From positions 868,001 to 932,000 of the forward strand of contig JASGHI010000003.1 of NCBI GenBank assembly GCA_049841155.1: 64,000 bases of DNA, in the 5' to 3' direction. Under the pieces are notes generated by a model, which ran no database searches, was not told the origin of the DNA, and saw nothing but the letters and a program-made list of their open reading frames with translations. This document shows, piece by piece, positions 34,025-42,809 of this stretch (positions are counted from its first letter, which is position 1; every line of letters begins with the position of its first letter). Source of the stretch: ZC4RG30 sp049841155. GTDB lineage: Bacteria > Pseudomonadota > Gammaproteobacteria > Steroidobacterales > Steroidobacteraceae. The translations under genes and the position numbers were made by a program.

Positions 34025-35685
34025 TCCGCTTGCCGGCAGTTGCGGAAGAAATCCCGCTCCGGGCGATATGCCGAAGTCTCGATGTCCAGCACGCCAAGCA
34101 CCGAATGAAACAGGTTGTCGTGTGAAAGCGCCTGGCCCGCCCCGGCCTTGAGACAATTGCCGTCCACATGCTGGTCGGCGGCAAACTCCGGGGACATCCA
34201 GGTGACCATCGGCACATGCTTCTGCGTATCGGGCGCGATCGCATAGGGCATGCCGTGAAGATAAAGGCCGGCTTCGCCCAGCGACTCGCCGTGATCGGAA
34301 ACGTACAGCAGCGCCGAGGCCACCTGCGCCGAATGCGCCTGCAGCACGCCAATCAGCGACGCGAGCACATGATCGGTATAGCGGATGGCATTGTCGTAGG
34401 CATTGACGATCTGCTCCCGCGTGCAGTCGCGCAGTTCCGCGGTGACGCACTCGGGCATGAAATGACGGAACTCTGCCGGGTAGCGCCGGTAGTAGGCAGG
34501 CCCGTGATTGCCCATCATGTGCAGGACGATCACCGTATTCCCCGTCACTCCATCGAGTTCGGCCTCGAGTTCCCGCACCAGAATGCCGTCCTGGCATTCT
34601 GAATCACGGCAGGAGGCCGGATCTAGCGCGGGATCAGGGTTTCGTGTGCGGATGCCGGCGCCCTCGCAAACGCCCTTGCACCCGGCCTGGTTGTCGATCC
34701 AGGTAACCGCCAGTCCTGCATGGACCAGGACGTCCAGCAGCCCTTGCGAATCCCGGATGAGCCGCTCGTCGTAGTCGGCACGGCCGTAGGCAGAGAACAT
34801 GCAGGGCACCGATACTTCAGTCGACGTGCCGCAGGAGCGCACATTGCCGAACGCGGTGACATCGAGCCGGCCCAGTTCGGGTGTGGTGTCGCGCGGATAT
34901 CCCAGCAATCCGAAATTCTGCGCGCGGGCCGTCTCGCCGACGATCAGCACGAAGACTCTGGACCGGCCTGCAACGGAAGCCGGATGGCGCTGCCGGGCAT
35001 CCACGCCAACCGCTCTTTTCGGACCGCTGGGCGCCTGGGCCTGGCGGACGGACTGCCGCGCGAAGCCAACGAGAAAGTTGCCGGGCGTGATGAGATAGCG
35101 CAGCTCATGGTGATTGCGCATCATGGAAACCAAATCCCTGTTGACCGGAAGGATCGCCAGCACGGCAATGGCGAGCGATGCCAGCAGGAAGCCGGACCGG
35201 ATCAGCACGGCCCGCAGAACCGGGCGCTGCCTGACCCTGACCCACCACAGGAACGCCAGCGGCAACGCAGATCCAAGCGCCACCCGGCCGACCATGGGCA
35301 GGGAGACCAGCTCCGAGGCCTCGCGCACATCGGTCTCCAGAATATTGCGGATCATCGTCGGATCCAGCATCACGGAGTACGCATCCGTGAAGTAGGCCGC
35401 CGCGGTGGCGAGGACGACGATGACGCTGAGCAATGGGCGCATGGTCCAGCGGTTCATGAACGGCGCCAGCACCGCGAAATGCAGGGCCACCAAGGCGATG
35501 CCGACCGCGGCGAGAAATCCCCAGCTCGCGGGGTTGCGAAGGCTGTGGCTGGCGATCAGCGCAGACCACCAGCGCGCATTGAGCATCACGATCATCCAGA
35601 TGACGACCAGAAGGATGACCGTCTCGGCATGAAGCGCCGGGCGTCCCGGGAATATCCGGGACGCAGAGTGGGTTCTTGCGAACAT
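34021..35685 (-). CDS. eptA: lipid A phosphoethanolamine transferase, EptA family
   Basis: An inner-membrane enzyme of 554 residues that moves phosphoethanolamine from phosphatidylethanolamine onto lipid A, lowering surface charge and polymyxin binding, with diacylglycerol as by-product. Five N-terminal helices end near residue 180. The periplasmic sulfatase-like domain has Glu251 (VGETARAQNFG), the nucleophile Thr289 in SCGTSTEVSVPC with its flanking cysteines 285 and 295, and the metal ligands in VSDHGESLGE and LYLHGMPYAIAP. It is the last gene of the sigma-FecR-DUF3108 operon, 47 bases behind DUF3108. The ATG at 35685 has no ribosome site, so the start may be a few codons downstream. Confidence 0.92.
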   Translation of the reverse strand: MFARTHSASRIFPGRPALHAETVILLVVIWMIVMLNARWWSALIASHSLRNPASWGFLAAVGIALVALHFAVLAPFMNRWTMRPLLSVIVVLATAAAYFTDAYSVMLDPTMIRNILETDVREASELVSLPMVGRVALGSALPLAFLWWVRVRQRPVLRAVLIRSGFLLASLAIAVLAILPVNRDLVSMMRNHHELRYLITPGNFLVGFARQSVRQAQAPSGPKRAVGVDARQRHPASVAGRSRVFVLIVGETARAQNFGLLGYPRDTTPELGRLDVTAFGNVRSCGTSTEVSVPCMFSAYGRADYDERLIRDSQGLLDVLVHAGLAVTWIDNQAGCKGVCEGAGIRTRNPDPALDPASCRDSECQDGILVRELEAELDGVTGNTVIVLHMMGNHGPAYYRRYPAEFRHFMPECVTAELRDCTREQIVNAYDNAIRYTDHVLASLIGVLQAHSAQVASALLYVSDHGESLGEAGLYLHGMPYAIAPDTQKHVPMVTWMSPEFAADQHVDGNCLKAGAGQALSHDNLFHSVLGVLDIETSAYRPERDFFRNCRQAD

Positions 35686-35732
35686 TTTTTGTTGGACGTC
35701 ACGGGATGAACTTTCCCGTCGCCCACCGGGCG

Positions 35733-36485
35733 CTACCCGCCCTTCCTCGGCCGGATCAGACTGTCGATCCTCATGATCCAGACGCGCTTCTCCTCGCGTC
35801 TCTGCTCCGCCTGCAAGGGAGCGAAGCCCAGCTCCGGCGCCAGCCAGATCCTTATGGAATGCTTGGCGCCATCCCGCCGCGAGACGAACACCTGCGTGTC
35901 ATACGTACCGAAGGGTGTCTGCAGCCGTTCGGCACCGCCGGATGAATAGTCGTAGGTCGTCAGCGAAGTCTTGTCCACCAGCTGATAGCTTTGCGGCTGC
36001 CGGCCGGCGGCAAGATCGGCCATCAGCGCCACCTGCGCCGACATCGGATCCTGCACTCCGGCAACCAGGGCAAGATCGACGGCGACACCTTCCTGAACGC
36101 CGGTAACCCTGCCCGCCGCCCAGTCGAAGCGGTACTCGATGGTTGCCTCGGCGCTGTGCTTGCCGTCGTCGCCGGCATAGCGCAACGGATGGACGCCCTG
36201 CTCATCGATGCTCATCCAGCTCTGCTGGACGAGCTCCCGGGACAGAAACAGCCTGAAAGGCCCTCTGGCTTTGCTGCGGGAAACATAGGAAAACGTTCCA
36301 TCAGCCTCGGCGCGCAGATCGAATACGGCGGTCCCGGCGGGAATCCCCTTGTACGTCACCGAATACGTGGCCGTGAAGGGCTCGATCAGGCTCCTGGCCG
36401 CGTCCTCGGCGGCCACCACAGACGAGGTCGGCCACAGCAAGACAGCCCACATTGCATGCGATGAAGCCCGAAGCCACCCAGTCAC
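35733..36485 (-). CDS. exported DUF3108 protein
   Basis: A 250-residue protein with a signal peptide (cleavage near VVAAED) and the DUF3108 pattern: FTATYSVTYKGIPAGTAVFDL, then SYVSRSKARGPFRLFLSREL and a C-terminal strand series ending RREEKRVWIMRIDSLI. Family members are periplasmic beta-rich proteins of unknown activity, possibly lipid-binding. The ATG overlaps the stop of the FecR gene (36482-36485), and eptA follows. Sitting between an anti-sigma factor and a lipid A transferase suggests a role in sensing or handling envelope lipid, but this is position-based inference only. Confidence 0.8.
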   Translation of the reverse strand: MTGWLRASSHAMWAVLLWPTSSVVAAEDAARSLIEPFTATYSVTYKGIPAGTAVFDLRAEADGTFSYVSRSKARGPFRLFLSRELVQQSWMSIDEQGVHPLRYAGDDGKHSAEATIEYRFDWAAGRVTGVQEGVAVDLALVAGVQDPMSAQVALMADLAAGRQPQSYQLVDKTSLTTYDYSSGGAERLQTPFGTYDTQVFVSRRDGAKHSIRIWLAPELGFAPLQAEQRREEKRVWIMRIDSLIRPRKGG

Positions 36486-37471
36486 TGCGACGAAGCTTCC
36501 CTTACGCGAAGCGCTCCATCGCGCAACTCGTAGACCAGTGAAGTGGTGGACATGACTGCCGACAGTGCCTCGGCCAGCGGAATGCCACGCAGGTTGCCAT
36601 GCATGCGGATACCGGCGGCCATCGCCCGGGTCCGGTCATCGATCTGCAGCCGCCGCCCGGTTTCCCGGGCATACCACTCCAGATACTCGATCAGCGGGCG
36701 GTCTTCAATGTCCATTTCCGCGGACAGCGACTCCACCCAGACCCAGTCCTTCCCCGCTGTGGCGATCGGCTTGCGACTTGCCCCGCCACGCGCATCGACG
36801 AACATTTCAGTGCCGGCCGATACGGTCAGCGCAGGATCGCCCGTACCAGCAGCCTGCCATAGCACCTGCCCTTCACGTACGCGCAGCCGCGTCTTGTCCG
36901 CGATGACGGCCACGCTGAACTGGGTACCCACGTGACGGAACTCGCCCGCATCGGTCACGATATGCAACTCCCCTCCGGGGCGCACTCCGGGAGGAATGTC
37001 CACATACAGCTCGCCGCTGCGCAGGTGAATGGCATCCGGACCGACCATTTCCAGGTGGGTCCCTTTCGCGATGCGCAGGTCGCCGCCGGCGTCGAGATTC
37101 ACCCTGGCGTCGGCGAACGCGGCGATCTTCTGGCCTGCCCGCACCGCCGAGCCGGAAACCAGCGCACTGCTTCGACGAAAGCCCTCAACTTCCACCAGAC
37201 CGGGCGCGGCAATCGCCACAATGTGCCCTACTTGCACTCCTGGCGAAGCCAACCAGGTCCGGTCAGCGATTCCCCAACCCATGGCGATGGCAAGGATTGC
37301 GGCCGCAGCGGCCGCGAGCCATCGCCGTCCACCCAGGCGAGGCTTTGAACGCGCGGTCAAGCGCCATTCCCGTTGTACCGCCCCGCGAATGCGCTGCATG
37401 GCTTGCACGGACAGGCCGGGAGTCTGCAGGCCTTCCCGAAGCATGCGCTCTTCGTCGATGGGATCATTCAT
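36482..37471 (-). CDS. FecR-type anti-sigma factor with C-terminal STN-like domain
   Basis: A 329-residue single-pass membrane protein. The cytoplasmic N-terminus (about 1-48, probably contacting the sigma factor) is followed by one membrane helix at about 50-68, a FecR domain at about 75-215 (SALVSGSAVRAGQKIAAFADA, GELHIVTDAGEFRHVGTQFSV and LRVREGQVLW) and, at 250-322, a secretin/TonB short N-terminal-like domain (LIEYLEWYARETGRRLQID, GIPLAEALSAVMSTTSLVY). STN domains normally sit on TonB receptors, which pass the signal to FecR; here the domain is on the anti-sigma factor and no receptor gene is adjacent. It overlaps the sigma gene by four bases (ATGA) and the DUF3108 gene likewise. Confidence 0.88.
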   Translation of the reverse strand: MNDPIDEERMLREGLQTPGLSVQAMQRIRGAVQREWRLTARSKPRLGGRRWLAAAAAAILAIAMGWGIADRTWLASPGVQVGHIVAIAAPGLVEVEGFRRSSALVSGSAVRAGQKIAAFADARVNLDAGGDLRIAKGTHLEMVGPDAIHLRSGELYVDIPPGVRPGGELHIVTDAGEFRHVGTQFSVAVIADKTRLRVREGQVLWQAAGTGDPALTVSAGTEMFVDARGGASRKPIATAGKDWVWVESLSAEMDIEDRPLIEYLEWYARETGRRLQIDDRTRAMAAGIRMHGNLRGIPLAEALSAVMSTTSLVYELRDGALRVREASSQ

Positions 37472-38058
37472 GCCTGCTCCCTGGAGGATGCACCCGGATC
37501 GGCATCACCGCTTCTCTTCCATTCTTCCCGGAATGCCTGCCGGGCACGGGCGAGCCTCGACTCCGCCGCATCCTCGGAGATCTGGAGCAGCCTCGCGATT
37601 TCCGGTACCGTGAGATCGTCTCCATAGCGCAGTTCCAGAATCCGGGCATGGTTGGCCGACAATGCATTGATGGCGCGCCTCACACCGGCCCGCGTGGAAT
37701 CCTCCGTGCATTCCTGCAGTGGGTCGCGGTGATCCGTGAGATGCATCATCTCGGCGCCAGGACTTGCCAGCAATCCGTCGAGGCTGCCCATGCGCGGTTG
37801 CCGCTGCTCCTTGCGCCGCGCATCGGCGAGCAGATTGCGGCAGATCTGGCACAGCCACGTGAACAGCGTCGATCCGCCCCGGAAAGAGGGCAGACCGCGG
37901 ACTGCATTGATCATCGTCATCTGCACCACGTCCTCCACCGCCGCCGGCTCCAGGGCGCTGCGGCGCGCGGCGAATGCCGCGAGACGAGCCGAATAGGCAT
38001 CGAAGAACTCGTCGAACGCCCGTTGATCCCCGTCGAGCATCCTGCGCACGAGGGTCAT
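37468..38058 (-). CDS. ECF-type RNA polymerase sigma factor
   Basis: A 196-residue sigma-70 family protein with region 2 (DQRAFDEFFDAYSARLAAFAARR, then TLFTWLCQICRNLLADARRK, the -10 recognition helix) and region 4 (ANHARILELRYGDDLTVPEIARLLQISEDAAESRLARAR, here named by its ends). It is paired with the FecR gene that follows in a four-base overlap. ATG 38058 is used; a TTG four codons earlier has GAGG seven bases upstream and is a fair alternative, and the open frame continues to a TTG at 38178 without sigma features. By analogy with other ECF/FecR pairs it should direct transcription of its own operon, including eptA; no target promoter was recognised. Confidence 0.85.
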   Translation of the reverse strand: MTLVRRMLDGDQRAFDEFFDAYSARLAAFAARRSALEPAAVEDVVQMTMINAVRGLPSFRGGSTLFTWLCQICRNLLADARRKEQRQPRMGSLDGLLASPGAEMMHLTDHRDPLQECTEDSTRAGVRRAINALSANHARILELRYGDDLTVPEIARLLQISEDAAESRLARARQAFREEWKRSGDADPGASSREQA

Positions 38059-38189
38059 CTCGTACGACAACGGTTTGCCTCGTTGCTGCAGCCCCCTCGA
38101 GAGAACGCCATGGCTGCTGAGACGTCGCAATCCAGCCGTTTCCGTCGGCGATGGATTTGGGCGAGAAAATACGTCCAACCTTATTGGCC

Positions 38190-38924
38190 ATGCGCATGAT
38201 CATTCCGGTTGAACCCGCCAGCGGGACCTTCACGAGAAACCACCTGTGGGTGCCGCTGATCCTGTTCGCGGTATCACTGGCGACCATCGAACTGCTGGGT
38301 CTGGACCGGCTCATTGCACATGCCTGGTACTACGACGAGACCACCCGGCAATGGCTGGGCAGCGGCAGCGGCGAGTGGTGGGCGCGCACACTGCTGCACC
38401 AGTGCGGCCGCTGGGTCGTACGCGGCGTCGTGATCTGCGCCGCCGGCATCTGGGCGGCGTCCTTTGCATTTGGCCGGCTGCGTACGCTGCGCCGGCCGGC
38501 TGGCTACGTGGCGGCATCGATGATCGCGGCAATGCTGGTCGTGGGCGCCCTCAAGGCCGTGACCAACGTGGACTGCCCCTGGGATCTGAGCGACTTCGGC
38601 GGCAAGAATCCCTACATCGGGATCTTTGCCGCGCGTCCCGACGGGCTGCCTCATGCCGCCTGTTTCCCCGGCGCCCATTCCTCGTCGGGATTCTCGCTGA
38701 TGTGCCTGTACTTCCTGTGGCGCGAGAAATCACCGCGGCTTGCGGCGTGGGGCCTTGCAGCCGGCATCGCGGTGGGAGTGGCCTTTTCGATCGGTCAGGA
38801 GGCCCGCGGTGCCCACTTCCTGTCCCACGACCTCACCAGCGCGGCGCTCGTGTGGTTCGTGCAACTGGGCCTGTACCGCCTGCTGCTGTGTCCCGCGGCA
38901 ACAGCATCGGCGACCGGCCGATGA
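38190..38924 (+). CDS. membrane PAP2-family lipid phosphatase
   Basis: A 244-residue inner-membrane protein with about six helices. The PAP2 catalytic motifs are present in the variant form: KAVTNVDCPWDL, FPGAHSSSGFS, and RGAHFLSHDLTS with the catalytic His and Asp. This type includes LpxT-like and acid-phosphatase-like enzymes that act on undecaprenyl pyrophosphate or phosphatidate at the periplasmic face. Its stop overlaps the dgkA start (ATGA), so the two are translationally coupled. It is divergent from the sigma factor gene. Substrate not determined; phosphatidate or a polyprenyl phosphate are the best guesses. Confidence 0.88.
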   Translation: MRMIIPVEPASGTFTRNHLWVPLILFAVSLATIELLGLDRLIAHAWYYDETTRQWLGSGSGEWWARTLLHQCGRWVVRGVVICAAGIWAASFAFGRLRTLRRPAGYVAASMIAAMLVVGALKAVTNVDCPWDLSDFGGKNPYIGIFAARPDGLPHAACFPGAHSSSGFSLMCLYFLWREKSPRLAAWGLAAGIAVGVAFSIGQEARGAHFLSHDLTSAALVWFVQLGLYRLLLCPAATASATGR

Positions 38925-39265
38925 AAGGCCAGCCCTTTGCACGACGGCTCGGTTTTGCGCTTGCAGGTCTGCGGGATGCACTGCGCCGGGAAGCCAGCTT
39001 TCGCGCGCAGATGGCGGCGGCGGTTGCGATGTACCTGGTGCTTGCAGTGACGCGGCCGCCGGCAATCTGGTGGGCCATCTGCACACTGGCTGCCAGCATG
39101 GTGCTGGTAGCAGAGCTGCTCAACACCGCGCTGGAAGCGCTGGCCGATCGACTGCATCCGGAGCAACACCCTGGCATCCGCTTCGCCAAGGATGTCGCCG
39201 CCGGTGCGGTACTCATTGCGGCGACTTGCGCGCTGGTGATCGCCGTCTGCCTTCTGGTGCGCTGA
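38921..39265 (+). CDS. dgkA: diacylglycerol kinase
   Basis: A 114-residue integral membrane kinase with three helices that phosphorylates diacylglycerol to phosphatidate. The family signature AELLNTALEALADR is present, with the catalytic glutamate at its start, and RFAKDVAAGAVL follows. E. coli DgkA is 122 residues. Next to eptA the job is clear from known biochemistry: every phosphoethanolamine transfer leaves a diacylglycerol that DgkA returns to the phospholipid pool. It overlaps the PAP2 gene by four bases. Confidence 0.93.
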   Translation: MKGQPFARRLGFALAGLRDALRREASFRAQMAAAVAMYLVLAVTRPPAIWWAICTLAASMVLVAELLNTALEALADRLHPEQHPGIRFAKDVAAGAVLIAATCALVIAVCLLVR

Positions 39266-39324
39266 AGCGGGCACTGCACATGTAAAGACGGGCCAGGTAC
39301 GGCGGCGACGTCTCACCGCCGGCC

Positions 39325-40098
39325 ATGAAACAACCTCTTCTGATTGCCACAGCGCTGGCCTGGCTGGTGCTTCCCGTTGGCACTGCCCAGGCGAAATCAC
39401 CCTCCGACTATTGGGAAGACGTGAAGGACTACGCCACGTCGCCTCTGCGGTGGGAACCTCGTCAATGGACCGAGATGGGTGGTGTGGTCGCGGGAGTGGC
39501 TGCAGCGTATTCCCTGGACCAGACCGCGCATGGATGGGTCGCGCCGAATGCGGCGCAAGGCATCCGCGCGAACAACTCGCGCGACTCCCTGCCGCTCGCC
39601 GCGATGTTTGTCGGCACATTCGCCACCGGCTTGCTGGGAGGCGACAAGCCGCTCGTCCACACCGGCCTCGACATGGGCGAAGCCGTTGTCCTGAGCTCGG
39701 CCACCGTGCAGATACTCAAACCCGCCTTTGGACGGCTGCGCCCGTACGAGACCACCTCGCACGGCCGGTTCGGTCAATCGGGAAGCAGCTTTCCCTCCGG
39801 CCACACGACCGCTGCATTTGCAGCGGCACAGGTGCTGGCCGATGAGCTTCCCCGCGAACAATGGGGATGGCGCATGCTCGCGTACGGGTTGGCCGGCGCC
39901 ACGGCCTACATGCGCATGGACAGCAATGCGCACTGGCTGTCGGACACGGTCGCCGGAGCGGCCCTCGGCATCGCTACCGGGCGCTTCGTATCCAACCGCA
40001 GCGACCACGCCGATTCGCGCCTGTCATTCGGGGTGACGCCCCTGCACCACGGTGCGATGTTGACCTTTGCCCTCACAGGGTCGAACCCGACGCAGTAA
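39325..40098 (+). CDS. exported PAP2-family phosphatase
   Basis: A 257-residue protein with a cleavable signal peptide (ends near AQAK), unlike the membrane PAP2 at 38190. The three canonical motifs are intact: KPAFGRLRP, SFPSGHTTAAF and YMRMDSNAHWLSDTVAGA, with the catalytic histidines in the second and third. After about residue 225 the end is short strands (RLSFGVTPLHHGAMLTFALTG). Such proteins dephosphorylate lipid pyrophosphates or small phosphate esters from the periplasm. It follows dgkA by 59 bases on the same strand and may belong to that operon. Confidence 0.85.
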   Translation: MKQPLLIATALAWLVLPVGTAQAKSPSDYWEDVKDYATSPLRWEPRQWTEMGGVVAGVAAAYSLDQTAHGWVAPNAAQGIRANNSRDSLPLAAMFVGTFATGLLGGDKPLVHTGLDMGEAVVLSSATVQILKPAFGRLRPYETTSHGRFGQSGSSFPSGHTTAAFAAAQVLADELPREQWGWRMLAYGLAGATAYMRMDSNAHWLSDTVAGAALGIATGRFVSNRSDHADSRLSFGVTPLHHGAMLTFALTGSNPTQ

Positions 40099-40221
40099 TC
40101 ATCAGCGCGCTCGCTTGCTGAATTCAGAGGGCCGCAGGGAGCTCGCCACTCCGGCTCCTTCGCGACTGGTACCGGCTCCCGCAGCCTGTCCGCCTTCCCC
40201 CGGACGGAGAAGGCGCCACCG

Positions 40222-40239
40222 TTGACATGAATTTGACAT
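40222..40239 (+). repeat. tandem TTGACAT repeats with 11-bp period
   Basis: TTGACAT occurs at 40222-40228 and 40233-40239, separated by GAAT, so both copies face the same side of the helix. The 7-4-7 layout is that of response-regulator sites such as the Pho box, and each copy matches CTGTCAT at five of seven positions. It may instead simply provide a -35. It lies 24 bases before the Fur-controlled promoter. Confidence 0.4.
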
Positions 40240-40262
40240 TGCCTATGCAACCATCACACCGG

Positions 40263-40291
40263 TTGATGTGAATGATTATCAATCGTATCTA
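40263..40291 (+). promoter_or_regulatory. Fur box with candidate promoter for the PepSY-reductase/TonB receptor genes
   Basis: The heptamer ATTATCA is exact at 40275-40281, and TGTGAAT at 40267-40273 matches TGATAAT at five of seven, one base apart: twelve of fourteen positions fit a Fur box. TTGATG (40263-40268) and TATCTA (40286-40291), 17 bases apart, are a possible weak promoter with the box in its spacer, the same geometry as at 23599-23627. Confidence 0.6.
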
Positions 40292-40333
40292 AATCCCCCT
40301 CATTCCTTTTGTTGACCTAGCTGAGCGCTCCTG

Positions 40334-42767
40334 ATGATCAAGAAGATCTGGTTCCAAGTGCACTGGTTCGCCGGCATCACGGCCGGCGTGGTGCTGGCCA
40401 TCGTCGGACTGACAGGCGCCATCATGTCCTTCGAGACGGAGATCGTTGACTGGCTCAATCGGGATGTGCGCCGGGTAGAGGCTCATGAGGCGGCTCCGCT
40501 GACGCCTTCCGCGCTGATCGAGGCAGCCCAGCGCCAGCTACCCGGCAGGCAGGTCATCCGGCTGTCGCTGGACGCCGATCCACGGCGCAGCGCCCGGGTG
40601 GTTTTCCAGGAACCGGCCAGCGCTGCGCCACAGGGGCGCCGGGGCCCGGGTGGCGAGACCCGCTATGCCGACCCCTACACCGGCCGGCTGATGGACGGCT
40701 CGGGCGATCGCGGCCAGGGGTTCTTCCGCGGCGTGCTTTCTGTGCACCGCTTTCTGACTCTGGGCACTTTCGGCAACCGCGAAATCGGCAGGCATCTGAC
40801 GGGCGCCTCCGCGCTGCTCGGGGCAATGCTGCTGCTCAGCGGGCTGTATCTGCGCTGGCCGCGCCGCGCCGGCAACTGGCGTACCTGGCTGACCTTCGAT
40901 CCAGCGCTGAAGGGCAGGAGCTTCCTGTGGCACCTGCATGCGGTGATCGGTACCTGGGTACTGGCCGTGCTGCTGCTGACCAGCCTCACCGGCCCATACT
41001 GGTCCTACGAGTGGTATCGCAACGGCATGTATGCGCTGGCGGGCGTCGAGCGGCCGGCACCGCGCGGACCGGCCACCGGCGGGCGCGCCGCGGGCGAGCG
41101 ACGCCCGGAGGAGCTGTCGCTGTCGGAGCTGGATGCAATCTGGGCGCGCTTTCGCGAGCAGACCGCGCAAACCGGATTCACCGCGGCAACACTGAATCTG
41201 CAGGCGACACCCGCAGGTGCGGTGGAGATCAGCTATCTCGACGCCGATCCGCCGCACGACCGCGCCAGGAACACCATCGCCTTCGAGCCGCGTACGCGCG
41301 CAGTAGTGCGCCACCAGCGATATGCCGAGCGGCGCCTGCCCGAGAAGATCATGGCCAGCATCCTGCCGCTGCACACCGGCAGCTTCTTCGGGCTGCCGGG
41401 CAGGATCATGACCCTGATGGGTGCACTGGCGATGCCGGTGTTCTGCGTGACGGGCTGGATGCTCTATCTGGATCGTCGCCGCAAGAAACGCGAACTGGCG
41501 CGCGAACGGGGTGCGGCGGCGCCTGCAGGTGGCGTGCCGCTGGCTGCGCAGGCCGAAACGCTGTTGCTGGCCTTCGCCAGCCAGACCGGCTTTGCATCCC
41601 GGCTTGCGTGGCAGACGGCGGGCGCCCTGCAGGCTGCCGGCGTGCCGGTGGATGTGCAGCCATTGCAGAAGATCGGTCACGACAGGCTGCGCAGTGCAAA
41701 GCGTGCCCTGTTCGTCGTCAGTACATACGGTGAGGGTGAGCCGCCCGAACGCGGTTCGCGGCTTCGCGCGCACATTGATGCGCCAGGCCCTGCCGCTGGA
41801 TCACATGCGCTTCGGTCTGCTGTCGCTCGGCGACCGGCAGTACCAGAGCTTCTGCCAGTTCGGCCGCTCGCTGCACCAGTGGCTGGCGCAGCAGGGTGCG
41901 CAGTCGCTGTTTGCGCCCATCGAGGTCGACAAGACGGATCCGGATGCGCTGCAGCGCTGGCGCTCTGCGCTCAGCCAGCTTGCCAATGGCGCCGCGATCG
42001 AGGCGCCGACCGAGCCGCAGTTGCAGGGGTGGCGCCTGACAGGCCGACGGCAGCTGAATCCGGGCAGCGTGGGTGCGCCGACCTGGCTGGTCGAGCTGGA
42101 GCCTCCCGCCGGTGCGATATGGCAGGCGGGGGACATCGCCGTTGTCCAGCCCGGCAACGAAGGCACCGAGCGGCGCGAGTACTCGATCGCCTCCATACCC
42201 GAGGACGGCAGCCTGCAGCTGGTGGTGCGGCAGGTGACGCGGACCGATGGCACCGCCGGGTCCGGATCCGGGTGGCTGACGGCCGGCGCGCCGATCGGCT
42301 CCGAGGTGATGTTGTACATCCGCGAAAACCCGTCGTTCCACGCGCCTGGGGACTCAAGGCCGGTGATCCTCATCGGCAATGGCACCGGCATCGCCGGCCT
42401 GCGCAGCATCCTCAAGAGCAGGGTGCACCGCGGCGAGCAGCACAACTGGCTGCTGTTCGGCGAGCGCAATGCGGCGCACGACTTCTACCTGCGCGATGAG
42501 ATCGAGGCATGGCGCGCCGCGGGGCTGCTGCCACGGCTGAGCCTGGCTTTCTCGCGCGACCAGGTCACGCGCCTCTATGTGCAGGATCGCCTGCGCGAGG
42601 AGGCCGCAGCGCTGCGGCAGTGGGTGGACGACGGGGCGGCGATCTACGTGTGCGGCAGCGCCGAAGGCATGGCGCAGGAGGTGGACCGGGTGCTCGAAGA
42701 GACGTTGGGGCGGGAGCGTCTGGATGAGCTGGCGGCAGCGGGAAGCTATCGGCGCGATGTGTATTGA
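40334..42767 (+). pseudogene. PepSY-flavodoxin-ferredoxin reductase fusion, interrupted by a +1 frameshift near 41753
   Basis: Reading from ATG 40334 gives a membrane PepSY protein: four helices, IWFQVHWFAGITAGVVLA at the start, HRFLTLGTFGNREIGRHLTG and WHLHAVIGTWVLAVLLL, then a flavodoxin-like domain from about residue 410 (LLLAFASQTGFASRLAW, VVSTYGEGEPPE). At about codon 473 this frame fails. Dropping one G of the GG at 41753-41754 restores the family sequence (VRGFARTLM, then FGLLSLGDRQYQSFC) and an intact reductase domain (RREYSIASIPEDG, ILIGNGTGIAGLRSIL, YVCGSAEGMA) to the stop at 42767. Such proteins reduce ferric siderophores with NADPH at the inner membrane. Either the gene is newly inactivated or the extra G is a sequencing error. 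A Fur box precedes it. Confidence 0.82.
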
Positions 42768-42809
42768 GTTCGCTGACGCAGAGATTCGTGTGAAGACAGG
42801 GAGAACACG

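Noticed and set aside
38090..38130. GGAAAC and CGTCT upstream of the sigma factor gene as an ECF promoter
   Set aside because: The spacing is about 13-14 bases, shorter than usual for ECF promoters, and the region may be coding if the longer frame is used.
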